Shown piece by piece: positions 7,303 to 15,176 of a stretch of 16,096 bases of DNA. The stretch lies in the NCBI GenBank assembly GCA_043718225.1, contig JAYSWD010000093.1:1-16096 (forward strand), written 5' to 3'. How positions within the stretch are numbered: the stretch's first letter is position 1; every line of letters begins with the position of its first letter. The notes under the pieces were generated by a model. That model searched no databases. It was given only the letters and a program-made list of their open reading frames with translations, and had not been told where the DNA came from. A program made the position numbers and the translations under genes. The DNA comes from Multiplicimicrobium sp043718225 (GTDB lineage Bacteria > Omnitrophota > Omnitrophia > Omnitrophales > Aquincolibacteriaceae).

Positions 7303-7365
7303 GAATGGCATCGAGGACACTCCGTTTAAAAACAGTTCAATCCGCAGCAAGACTTACGATGCTTT

Positions 7366-8367
7366 TTATATCTGGGCAGTTCGGTAACGGTCCGAACCCT
7401 TCGATACAAGTTCCATATCATTGTCAACCATCATGGTAACCAGCTCAGTAAATTTAACCTTGGGCTGCCACTTAAGAACTCGCTTTGCTTTAGCACAATC
7501 CCCCAAAAGTAAATTAACTTCCGCGGGGCGAAAGAAATTAGGGTCGGTTACAACGTACTTATTCCAATCTAATCCAACATGTGAAAAGGCAGCTTCAACA
7601 AACTCACGCACCGAATAAGTTTCTCCAGTGGAAACAACAAAATCATCCGGCTTGTCTTGTTGAAGCATCAACCACATTGCTTCGACGTAATCTCCTGCGA
7701 AACCCCAGTCGCGTTTGGCATCTAAATTACCAAGACGCAACTCATTTGAAAGTCCGGCTTTGATTCGAGCTGCCCCATGACTAATTTTGCGAGTCACAAA
7801 CTCAAAACCGCGACGGGGAGACTCATGGTTAAAGAGAATTCCGCTCGAAGCAAACATATCATAAGCCTCGCGATAATTTCGAGTGAGGTCAAAGCCGGCA
7901 ACTTTTGAGATACCGTAGGGTGACCGAGGATGAAACGGTGTTTCCTCTGTTTGAGGAGTCTCACGCACTTTTCCAAACATTTCGCTTGATCCGGCAAAAT
8001 AAAACCGGCAACTAGGGGCGCAGTCTTTCAGTGCTGACAGCAAATAATGAGTTCCGTTGATATTGGTGCCAAATGTGGAAAACTCGTCTTCAAAGGAATA
8101 ACTGACAAAGCTTTGAGCGGCCAAGTGATAACACTCATCTGGTTTTACCGTCGCAAGAATTTTATGTAAACTCGCGTAACTTTCCAATGACCCCGCATGC
8201 AGTTTTATTTTTGATAGGACATGAGAAATGCGGGCTAAGCGATGCTCCGCATCTTCCATTGCCACACGGCGGACAATTCCATGGACTTCATATCCTTTGC
8301 TAAGCAAAAGCTCCGCTAAATACGAACCGTCCTGTCCTGTTATTCCTGTAATTAAAGCTTTTTTCAT
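7366..8367 (-). CDS. gmd: GDP-mannose 4,6-dehydratase
   Basis: This 333-residue extended SDR protein has the GDP-mannose dehydratase signatures in order: GITGQDGSYL at 8-17 (cofactor binding), GSSEMFG at 126-132, SPYGISK at 149-155 with catalytic Tyr151 and Lys155, and NHESPRRGFEFVTRKI at 180-195, which is diagnostic for Gmd. It would convert GDP-D-mannose to GDP-4-keto-6-deoxy-D-mannose in the cytoplasm, the branch point to GDP-fucose, GDP-rhamnose or GDP-perosamine. No partner reductase, epimerase or aminotransferase for that branch is visible beside it, so the final sugar is unknown. An AAGGAG site (8375-8380) 7 bases before the ATG and a 1-base gap from the upstream glycosyltransferase stop support the start and a shared transcript. 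Confidence 0.92.
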   Translation of the reverse strand: MKKALITGITGQDGSYLAELLLSKGYEVHGIVRRVAMEDAEHRLARISHVLSKIKLHAGSLESYASLHKILATVKPDECYHLAAQSFVSYSFEDEFSTFGTNINGTHYLLSALKDCAPSCRFYFAGSSEMFGKVRETPQTEETPFHPRSPYGISKVAGFDLTRNYREAYDMFASSGILFNHESPRRGFEFVTRKISHGAARIKAGLSNELRLGNLDAKRDWGFAGDYVEAMWLMLQQDKPDDFVVSTGETYSVREFVEAAFSHVGLDWNKYVVTDPNFFRPAEVNLLLGDCAKAKRVLKWQPKVKFTELVTMMVDNDMELVSKGSDRYRTAQI

Positions 8368-8368
8368 A

Positions 8369-9118
8369 TTAGGACTCCTTTATTTCATTCTCGCTGCGTC
8401 TGTAAAAACAAAAAAATCGATCAAAAAAGCAACGCCATGGGACAAGCATGGATTCAAAAATAACACGTTTTGAAATTTTTGATTCCCCGCGCCTCCGATC
8501 TTCGAAAATTATCGGAAACTCACGAACTACAAACCCCTCTTTGCAAGCTAAATATTTTAGTTCGACCAAAAACGCATATCCATCCGCAGCAATTGGATAC
8601 TCTAAAATTCTCGTAAGAGTTTTTGCCCGAAAACAGTGAAAACCGCTGGTTAAATCAGTGAACGGAACCATCGTAATCAGCTGTGCGTACGCATTTGCAA
8701 ATCGACTTAATAAGATACGAAAAAGAGGCCAGTTTTGCAGCCCGCCTCCTGCTGTATAGCGCGAGCCAATCACCAAATCACAGTGTTCAAGCGTCTTTAG
8801 CATTTCCGGAACATATTCCGGTTTATGCGAAAAATCAGCATCCATGCTAAAAACAGCGTCAACATCATCGTAATCTTTTAGGACTTGGCGGAATGAATCT
8901 AAATAAGCTCTCCCCAAACCCATTTTTTTTGGGCGCAAAATTAACTTCAAGTGGGGGTATTTGTCTTGAAGTGAGCGCACTACATTCGCGGTTCCGTCAG
9001 GAGAATTATCGTCCGCGACTACAACCCGCACATCGATGGCTAGCGCAAAAATGCGTTCAATGAGAAGTGCGATATTTTCGCGCTCGTTATAAGTAGGGAC
9101 AACAATCAACGCTTTCAT
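8369..9118 (-). CDS. GT2 glycosyltransferase, polyprenol-phosphate mannose synthase-like (DPM1 type)
   Basis: From ATG 9118 the protein is 249 residues, single-domain and without clear membrane helices, as in bacterial DPM1-like enzymes. Motifs are VVPTYNERENI at 6-16, ADDNSPDGT at 35-43, the metal-binding DADFSH at 93-98, GSRY at 118-121, SGF at 158-160, and the signature FPIIFEDRRRGESK at 201-214. The family transfers mannose, or occasionally another hexose, from GDP to polyprenyl phosphate on the cytoplasmic face. I placed the start at 9118 because the fold begins exactly there and it is 1 base after the stop of the CDP-alcohol phosphotransferase. The upstream start at 9163 adds a 15-residue basic stretch without homology. 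The GT39 gene downstream could use the lipid-linked sugar. Confidence 0.88.
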   Translation of the reverse strand: MKALIVVPTYNERENIALLIERIFALAIDVRVVVADDNSPDGTANVVRSLQDKYPHLKLILRPKKMGLGRAYLDSFRQVLKDYDDVDAVFSMDADFSHKPEYVPEMLKTLEHCDLVIGSRYTAGGGLQNWPLFRILLSRFANAYAQLITMVPFTDLTSGFHCFRAKTLTRILEYPIAADGYAFLVELKYLACKEGFVVREFPIIFEDRRRGESKISKRVIFESMLVPWRCFFDRFFCFYRRSENEIKES

Positions 9119-9119
9119 C

Positions 9120-9956
9120 TTAGCTCTTTTCCGATATGAAAGTATCTTGAAAATTTTGGTCAATTATTCGAAGATGAATTTTACGGGAAATAATAACAAT
9201 CGTCACTAGCATTGATCCGGCCGCTAAGAGCAGAAGCAAAATTATACGCGCACCGGCCAGTCTGAGTAACGATTCGAACAATGCGGCGATAAGCACCAAA
9301 TTCATTACTGTCGGATAAGTCATCAAATAATGCAACGAGCTGAATATTTTGTGGGCCATGCGTTGGTCTGATTTCTGATTTACGGCCGCAACATCAGGCT
9401 GAATCACCCGAACGTATGTCATCTTTTTGAGATGACTGATCATGGTCGCAACTTCGGCATGACTCATCGCTAGCATAAGCACCTGGCCTGTTCCCGCAGC
9501 CAATCCCACTAAAATCCAACCATCCCAGCCCGTTTGTTTATAAACTCCAAACGCCAATGTGGTCGGAACTAATAAATTAATGATGTAATGATTAATAATA
9601 TCGTAATACATGCCCGTAAGCCCCAGCTCGGATTTTTCTTTTATTTCAATCCCCTGCTTTTGATAAGCTCGATATCTCGCAACTTCGCCGTCCATGCAAT
9701 CAAGGATATACCAAAACTGCAATAAAAAAGCGCCGATCACAAAATGATTCGTTGCTGTCGATAAAAAAAATAAAGTAGACAGCACTCCGACCACGATCAT
9801 CGCAAAGCTCACCTGATTCGGAGTCGCGCGGGTCGGAAGCAAAAGACGAGTAAAATAAATACTAAAAAAACGAGACACATGCCGCATATACCAATTCGAG
9901 CGGTCTTTTTTTGCGGTCCCCTGACAAATTCTTCTCAGATCAGCGATGGATTCCAA
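9120..9956 (-). CDS. CDP-alcohol phosphotransferase family membrane enzyme, probable phosphonate transferase
   Basis: This 278-residue integral membrane protein has about six hydrophobic segments and the CDP-alcohol phosphotransferase motif at 86-123: D86xxD89G90xxA93R94, then G115xxxD119. Two departures stand out. Twenty residues lie between the AR and the second Gly, where the textbook motif has eight, and the fourth conserved Asp is His123. The family displaces CMP from a CDP-linked or CMP-linked group and transfers it to an alcohol. In this operon the natural donor is a CMP-phosphonate made from the upstream pathway, and the acceptor a lipid or glycan hydroxyl. The chosen start is TTG at 9956, with an AAAGGAG-like site 10 bases upstream; it overlaps the kinase gene by 17 bases. 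ATG 9887 is a shorter alternative. Family call is firm; the donor is inferred. Confidence 0.85.
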   Translation of the reverse strand: MESIADLRRICQGTAKKDRSNWYMRHVSRFFSIYFTRLLLPTRATPNQVSFAMIVVGVLSTLFFLSTATNHFVIGAFLLQFWYILDCMDGEVARYRAYQKQGIEIKEKSELGLTGMYYDIINHYIINLLVPTTLAFGVYKQTGWDGWILVGLAAGTGQVLMLAMSHAEVATMISHLKKMTYVRVIQPDVAAVNQKSDQRMAHKIFSSLHYLMTYPTVMNLVLIAALFESLLRLAGARIILLLLLAAGSMLVTIVIISRKIHLRIIDQNFQDTFISEKS

Positions 9957-10704
9957 TTTTTTTTAACTCCTTTTGAATATAGTGGTCATAAATTTTTGTC
10001 ACGTCGTCATTGACTGTATATTCTTCCAAACTGTTATGCACATGATAACCCAGTCTTCCCGCTTCTTCTTTCGAGATTAAAGGCGAAACCATTCTTTCGG
10101 TATCCTGTTTGTCAATCGGCTTCAATTTGGTTTCAAGCAGCTCGTGCACGAATAAGTCGGTGCGCGGATTTTTTTGCTGTTCGTCCTTCGAAAACATTTT
10201 GTAAATGCGCCCGGCCCGCACCCATTCATCGGCCGCGACATAAACACGGCATAGTGCATTCGGAAAAACTGCGGTGCCGATATCGCGTCCCTCCATAATA
10301 ATAAAACCTTTTTGCGAATAGCCGCGCTGCATACGCGCAAGCTTTTCACGCACGCCCGGATGCACCGCAACCCGAGAAGCCGCTTGAACCACATGCGGCT
10401 CATTTAACGCGTCTGTCCAATTCATGGTCCCGCCCGAACGACCGGGATTTACTGTAACAAATGTCTCCCCATCCTCAAACCAAACTTCAAATGGAATGGC
10501 GAGGAGCGCTTTTTCATCATCAAGGCTGACCTGATGGTCTAGCGCGACCTTAGCCCACGCACGAAACATATGCCCCGTATTGATATAGGCGAAATCAACA
10601 TTCAGCTCATCCCGCAGGAGCTTTGCCAAACCTTTGGCGATTTGACTTTTGCCCACATAGGCCTGGCCGTCAATCGCAATGACTCTATCGAATTGACTCG
10701 GCAT
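9940..10704 (-). CDS. Cytidylate-kinase-like NMP kinase
   Basis: From ATG 10704 the protein is 254 residues, slightly longer than typical CMP kinase. The P-loop GQAYVGKS (residues 13-20) replaces the usual GPAGSGKS. The NMP-binding segment INTGHMFRAWA (41-51) matches LDTGAMYRA of Cmk. The block IIMEGRDIGTAVFPNA (135-150) matches the Cmk DGRDMGTVVFPDA signature. The family phosphorylates CMP or dCMP with ATP. Because the next gene is a CDP-alcohol phosphotransferase that releases CMP, a dedicated CMP-recycling role is the simplest explanation. A kinase acting on another small substrate is the alternative. The frame extends to a TTG at 10713, but the ATG is 9 bases further in and fits the family start. 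It overlaps the NUDIX gene by 20 bases. Confidence 0.82.
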   Translation of the reverse strand: MPSQFDRVIAIDGQAYVGKSQIAKGLAKLLRDELNVDFAYINTGHMFRAWAKVALDHQVSLDDEKALLAIPFEVWFEDGETFVTVNPGRSGGTMNWTDALNEPHVVQAASRVAVHPGVREKLARMQRGYSQKGFIIMEGRDIGTAVFPNALCRVYVAADEWVRAGRIYKMFSKDEQQKNPRTDLFVHELLETKLKPIDKQDTERMVSPLISKEEAGRLGYHVHNSLEEYTVNDDVTKIYDHYIQKELKKIGIHR

Positions 10705-11233
10705 GCTTTCCAAAGAAATAAAACAAAGCTAAAAGTGTCTTAGCATCACAAATCTGGCCCGACCGCATCATACGGAGGACTGCTTTAAGCGAAAAAGCTT
10801 TGGGATAAAGAATTTCGTCCTCTTCGAGATTGGCCGAGACGGGTTTCAAATCCGAAGCCAAGTAACAATAAATTTTTTCGGTGCTTAAACCCGGCGAAAC
10901 ATTAACTTCACAAAGTTTTTTCCATTTATTTGCTTTAAAACCGATTTCTTCCTGTAGTTCGCGGCGAGCGCAATCCAAAGGCGGCTCGCCTTTGCGCATA
11001 GTCCCTGCCGGAATTTCCCAAATGTATTTTCCGGCACCATAACGATATTGGCGGATCAAAATAATCGAAGAACCGGTAAAAGGGAGCATCACGCTAATAC
11101 CGGGATGAATGAGTAAATCCCGCTTCAGCACTTTGCCGTTTGGCCAGCGAACTTGATCAGCCACCACATCAAATGAATAAGCCTTATAGACAGATTTTCT
11201 TTGAATTCTTTTGGCTAAAATTTCTTTTTGCAT
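10685..11233 (-). CDS. NUDIX hydrolase, ADP-ribose pyrophosphatase-like
   Basis: This 182-residue protein carries a complete NUDIX box at 77-99: Gly77, Glu83, then RELQEEIGF at 91-99, fitting Gx5Ex7REUxEExGU exactly. The preceding IILIRQYRYGAGKYIWEIPA (58-77) is the beta-strand set typical of the ADP-ribose pyrophosphatase (NudF) group, including the Arg and Glu that contact the diphosphate. Members hydrolyse nucleoside diphosphates linked to another group. Between the phosphonate genes and the CMP kinase, a plausible substrate is a CMP-phosphonate or sugar nucleotide, as quality control or pool clearance; this is inference. The ATG has a GAGGGG ribosome-binding site about 4 bases upstream that overlaps the stop of the dehydrogenase gene. 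Confidence 0.85.
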   Translation of the reverse strand: MQKEILAKRIQRKSVYKAYSFDVVADQVRWPNGKVLKRDLLIHPGISVMLPFTGSSIILIRQYRYGAGKYIWEIPAGTMRKGEPPLDCARRELQEEIGFKANKWKKLCEVNVSPGLSTEKIYCYLASDLKPVSANLEEDEILYPKAFSLKAVLRMMRSGQICDAKTLLALFYFFGKHAESIR

Positions 11234-11242
11234 GAATCCCCT

Positions 11243-12376
11243 CTAAAAAAGACGGGTCAGTATGCCTTTCAGGTCGTCTTGCGTCAAGATGCGCGGATTA
11301 TTTTTTACGCGGTCAGGCCGAAATCCATTTTGGATAATAATGTCAAGATCGCAAAGTTTAAGTCCCAACTTAGAAAATTTCCTTTCCAAACCGATTTGGT
11401 CCATTAAAGATTCAACCCGTTTGGCCGCTTCATCAGCGTTTGCACAACCCATTGCAGACCAAAGATCGAGAGATCGGGCTTCATCAATAGAATGCGCATT
11501 AAATCGGATGAACTCCGCCAAGGTTAAAGCACAGGCATGACCATGCGCGACTTGAAAATGAGCCGTGATCGGATACGAGACTGAATGGACCGCAGTAGTA
11601 CGAGTTTGAGAGATTGCCAGGCCGGCTTCGCAGCTTCCAAGACACATGGCCATGCGTACCGCCAAGTCAGATGGGTTCAAAACAGCATCCACAATATTCG
11701 AAGACAATAACCTCAATGCACGCAAAGAATGCGTGTCTGAAAAAGGTTGATGCTGAATCGACCAAAATGACTCAACAGCCTGACAAAAAGCATCCATGCC
11801 GGTACATGCGGTAACATAGGGCTTCATTGACGAGCAAAGCTCGGGGTCTATCCAGGCCGCATACGGATAAAGCTTCTCAGACTCGAGACTCACCTTTTTA
11901 TTATCCAGCGTTTCGAAGGAAGCGTAGGGGGTTACTTCGCTCCCCGTCCCTGAAGTTGTAGGTACCGCTATCAAAGGCACAGCCGCGGGCCAATCTTGCT
12001 TGTTTTGTAACAACCAATCGAAAGTTTGAGTTTTACAATTTAAAAGCACGGCCGCGGCTTTTGCCGTATCTAAAACACTTCCTCCGCCAATAGCTAAAAC
12101 CACATCGAAAGATTGTCCGGAAAAGTTTGCAATGGCTTGATCCAAAAAATCAATTCTCGGATTGGCCGGAACAGCGTCAAATTCCGTGAAAGAAAAGTTT
12201 TTAAGTTCACGAACAAGAAAAGGATAATAAGAAGAATTTCGAAAAGAAGATTCACCGAGAACAAGTAAAACACGGTTCCAGTTTTGTTCGCGTAAAAATT
12301 GAGGTAATCGCGAAAAACAACCTCGTTCCAGATAACGCCGCGTTGGATTGAAGTAGGGCCTTTCTTGGGGCTGCAT
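11243..12376 (-). CDS. Iron-type alcohol dehydrogenase, probable phosphonoacetaldehyde reductase (2-HEP forming)
   Basis: The protein has 377 residues and the group III (Fe-type) alcohol dehydrogenase pattern: nucleotide-binding GGGSVLDTAKA at 97-107, PTTSGTGSEVTPYA at 139-152, and metal-site residues Asp195, His264 and His278, the last in AHGHACAL. The position normally held by a second metal His (DAxxH) is Gln199 in MDAFCQAVES. In phosphonate clusters this family (PhpC/HEP dehydrogenase type) reduces phosphonoacetaldehyde to 2-hydroxyethylphosphonate with NAD(P)H, in the cytoplasm. Its place directly after phosphonopyruvate decarboxylase supports that reaction and argues against an aminotransferase route to 2-aminoethylphosphonate, for which no enzyme is visible here. 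The ATG overlaps the decarboxylase stop by one base (TAATG), implying coupled translation. Confidence 0.85.
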   Translation of the reverse strand: MQPQERPYFNPTRRYLERGCFSRLPQFLREQNWNRVLLVLGESSFRNSSYYPFLVRELKNFSFTEFDAVPANPRIDFLDQAIANFSGQSFDVVLAIGGGSVLDTAKAAAVLLNCKTQTFDWLLQNKQDWPAAVPLIAVPTTSGTGSEVTPYASFETLDNKKVSLESEKLYPYAAWIDPELCSSMKPYVTACTGMDAFCQAVESFWSIQHQPFSDTHSLRALRLLSSNIVDAVLNPSDLAVRMAMCLGSCEAGLAISQTRTTAVHSVSYPITAHFQVAHGHACALTLAEFIRFNAHSIDEARSLDLWSAMGCANADEAAKRVESLMDQIGLERKFSKLGLKLCDLDIIIQNGFRPDRVKNNPRILTQDDLKGILTRLF

Positions 12377-13485
12377 TAAGGCAAAACACTTTGAATGGCG
12401 GTACGGAAATTTTCAGAAATTTGAGGCGCGGTATACCGCGTGGTAATGCGCGGAACTTTTTCAGCTGAATCGCGGTTTATTTTAACTCGCAGCATCGCCG
12501 GCCCGTTGTTTAACCGAATATTCCTTAAGCACTCTCTTAATTCAGATTCATTTATTGCAGAAAAAACAGCCTGATACCCTGCCGCCCGCGCCATGGCTAA
12601 AAAATCCGTTGTCACTGAGGTTGTATCCTGATTTCCGGTAGTCTCATACGCCTCGTTATCTAACACGATATGGAATAAATTATTTAAACCATAATGTCCG
12701 ATCGTAGAAAGAATACCCAAGTGCATCAACAATGCCCCATCGCCGTCCAAAATCCAAACGGGTTGATGCGGCCGAGCCTGAGCAACGCCCATGGCAATGG
12801 CCGGAGCATGCCCCATCGATCCCTGCATATAGAAAAAATGCGGGCGATCGGAAACGGCAAACAGCTCACGGGAAGTCATCCCCGTCGTGGCAATGACGCA
12901 ATCATCGCCATTCAACGCCGCGGCAATAACCTTAATAGCCTCGATACGTTTCATCGGATAGGAAGACTGTGCGGGTAAAGATTCAAATGAACCGATCGTG
13001 TCTTTGCGGACAAAAAAAACAAAAGGTTGGCGCTTTGTTTTCATACATTTTTGCGCGCGCGTAAAAGCCGCGTCAATTCCGTTTTTTTCCGATGGTAAAT
13101 CTTCAAAAGTAATGCCGAGCGTGTGAAGAATGTTTGCCATGGTGCGGCCAATCACTTCATGCTGCGGCTCATCCGGAACCCCATAAGCTCTTCCGCTAAT
13201 AAAAATAAGAATGGGAATATCATAAATCATGTTTAGAGATGTAAGCGGATTAATGAGGTTCCCAAATCCTGAATTTTGAATCATCACCGCACAGGAACCG
13301 CCCGCCAATTCATGTCCGGCCGCTAAAGCAAGAGCGCTGCCCTCATTGGGAACAATCGTATATTTGAGATCAGAATCCGCAATCACGCAATTGATCGCAG
13401 ATTGAAAAAACGAACACGGAACGCCGGTAAAATTCTTAAATCCATGCTGCTTGAGCAGGTGCACAAAAGCGGCGGGTTCAACCAT
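12376..13485 (-). CDS. ppd: Phosphonopyruvate decarboxylase
   Basis: This 369-residue thiamine-diphosphate enzyme has the normal length of the Fom2/AepY family. The N-terminal pyrimidine domain contains GVPCSFF (21-27) and the cofactor-activating Glu48 in VPNEGSALALAAG. The C-terminal diphosphate domain has the GDG...N motif as DGDGALLMHLG (247-257) through DNEAYETTGNQ (276-286). It decarboxylates phosphonopyruvate to phosphonoacetaldehyde, the irreversible step that pulls the unfavourable PEP mutase reaction forward. It follows the mutase gene by 8 bases, and an AGGA site partly overlapping the mutase stop precedes the ATG. All features agree, with no missing key residues seen. Confidence 0.95.
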   Translation of the reverse strand: MVEPAAFVHLLKQHGFKNFTGVPCSFFQSAINCVIADSDLKYTIVPNEGSALALAAGHELAGGSCAVMIQNSGFGNLINPLTSLNMIYDIPILIFISGRAYGVPDEPQHEVIGRTMANILHTLGITFEDLPSEKNGIDAAFTRAQKCMKTKRQPFVFFVRKDTIGSFESLPAQSSYPMKRIEAIKVIAAALNGDDCVIATTGMTSRELFAVSDRPHFFYMQGSMGHAPAIAMGVAQARPHQPVWILDGDGALLMHLGILSTIGHYGLNNLFHIVLDNEAYETTGNQDTTSVTTDFLAMARAAGYQAVFSAINESELRECLRNIRLNNGPAMLRVKINRDSAEKVPRITTRYTAPQISENFRTAIQSVLP

Positions 13486-13493
13486 GCGAAGTC

Positions 13494-15176
13494 CTACTCA
13501 GCAAAAACTTTTTCAGGCTTTGTGAAATACTCGTTTACACGATTATAGTCTTCCAACGAGTGAACCTCGGACCAGCCATGTTCAATTTCCATTCCATAAA
13601 CGGGAACCTTTCGGTCAATCAAAAATTGAATTAAATCAGTAAAACTCGCCCGCTCAACAGAAGAAGCTTCATAAAAAGGTTTGCCCGAAAATTGCTTAAG
13701 AGCCTGATGCCAGGCTTCAATTAATTGTCGGGTCCCTTCTCGATCAAAATAAGCCAATCCAATAAATTCCGCACTTGTTCCATTTTGTTCAACATGCTTT
13801 CCAATTTTGAGAATTGGTTTTTTAGTATTTAAAGACAACCGACGCGCAGTTTCATCTTTTGCAGGATTGTCCAATGCGACCAAATCTAATTCTTTCTTGC
13901 GAAACGGAAGAGACCGATAGGCGGTATCAACGGCAAGAGTAATCGAGTACGGAGTATGAATCAGCTGATCCAGAACTTGTTGATCAAAAACAATGTCTCC
14001 GTACACAATCAAGTTCTTACTTTTTAGATACTTCTCGGCAAACATAACCGAATGAGCGCTATGCGTTTTTTGAAAATCAGTATTCTCAATCACTTTAATC
14101 CCGGAAGCCTTTATTTTTGAAAACTGATACCCGCCTACAACCGTAATATCGATCACGCCGGAACTCTGTAAAATTTCAGCTTGTCGACTAATAAGGGGTT
14201 TGCCAGCAATATTCAGCATGCACAAAGGATTATCTTTTAGGAGCGGACTTAAATCACCCTGAGTCTTATGATCACCTGCCGCAGGTATAATTGCTTGTAT
14301 GCTTTCGGTCTTGAGATATTTTTTTTCATCATCCTTCATTCGATTCATCCCCTGCAACTCAAATACCTCTTTCAAACCGACAAGCTGAGATTCAATGTTA
14401 CGAGTTGTGCCCTCTTCAGAAATAACTTTAAAAGTTTCTTTCATCGCTCGAATCGAGGCTCGAAGGCCTTGATTCGCATAAATCACCATTTTATAACCCT
14501 GCTCGGCAAGCTCATCGGCAGTCACATGAAAATATGTGGTAGGAATAGCGACTAAAGGAATTTTCCCTTTGAAAGCTTTAGCAAATGCATAAATCTCGGC
14601 GGGGTCTTTAAGAGCGGAATGAATGACTAATGCGTCAGCCCCTGCATCTTCATATGCGTAAGCACGCTTGAGAGCCTCGTCGATTCCCCAACCCGCAATA
14701 AAAGCTTCTATGCGGGCTATAAACATAAAGTCTGGATCACGTCGCGCATGAATCGAGGCTTCAATTTTTCCACAAAATTCATTGATTGACGCTAGCTCTT
14801 GCCGACCCGGAACAAAACTATTCACCTTGGGAAAACGCTTATCCTCAACAACAACCGCAGCGAGCCCCGCTGCTTCATATTTTTTAATCATATGAATGAC
14901 ATTGGAAACATTACCGTAACCAGTGTCGCAATCACAGACAACAGGCAGTTGAGTTGCATCATTCATCGTTTGGCAGGCCAAAAAATTATCCGTCATCGTC
15001 AAAATATTCGCATCGGGCACCAAATGCGATGTCGAAATTTCAAGACCGCTGGCCCACACACCGTCGAAGCCGCTTTTTTCAATTAAATAGGCTCCAAGCC
15101 CGTCATGCGCACCCATGATGCGGACGACTTTTTTTGTTTCGAATAATGATTTTAACTTAGCGGCTTTTTCAGTCAC
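13494..15176 (-). CDS. pepM: Phosphoenolpyruvate mutase fused to a nucleotidyltransferase-like domain
   Basis: The 560-residue protein has two parts. Residues 1 to about 280 are a PEP mutase of the isocitrate-lyase superfamily. It has CDCDTGYGN (81-89) for metal and substrate binding and the diagnostic EDKRFPKVNS (111-120), matching EDKxxxxxNS, which separates true mutases from lyases. It converts PEP to phosphonopyruvate. After a charged linker rich in Lys and Asp (280-292), residues 293-560 form a nucleotidyltransferase fold with IIPAAG, GKPLISRQAE, VYGDIVFD and a C-terminal HGWSEVHSLEDY. This second domain departs from canonical signatures: no GxGxR loop after AAG, PL instead of PK at 317-318, and EVH instead of EID near the end. 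The start is GTG, overlapping the cupin stop as GTGA with a GGGAG site about 10 bases upstream. Mutase activity is very likely; cytidylyltransferase activity is uncertain. Confidence 0.94.
   Translation of the reverse strand: MTEKAAKLKSLFETKKVVRIMGAHDGLGAYLIEKSGFDGVWASGLEISTSHLVPDANILTMTDNFLACQTMNDATQLPVVCDCDTGYGNVSNVIHMIKKYEAAGLAAVVVEDKRFPKVNSFVPGRQELASINEFCGKIEASIHARRDPDFMFIARIEAFIAGWGIDEALKRAYAYEDAGADALVIHSALKDPAEIYAFAKAFKGKIPLVAIPTTYFHVTADELAEQGYKMVIYANQGLRASIRAMKETFKVISEEGTTRNIESQLVGLKEVFELQGMNRMKDDEKKYLKTESIQAIIPAAGDHKTQGDLSPLLKDNPLCMLNIAGKPLISRQAEILQSSGVIDITVVGGYQFSKIKASGIKVIENTDFQKTHSAHSVMFAEKYLKSKNLIVYGDIVFDQQVLDQLIHTPYSITLAVDTAYRSLPFRKKELDLVALDNPAKDETARRLSLNTKKPILKIGKHVEQNGTSAEFIGLAYFDREGTRQLIEAWHQALKQFSGKPFYEASSVERASFTDLIQFLIDRKVPVYGMEIEHGWSEVHSLEDYNRVNEYFTKPEKVFAE

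Noticed and set aside
14319..14326. Run of eight A (minus strand) at the linker of the PepM fusion as a slippage site making PepM alone
   Set aside because: Shifts either way do reach stops soon after, but similar A or T runs occur elsewhere in the window (for example in the GT2 gene), so this is probably composition.
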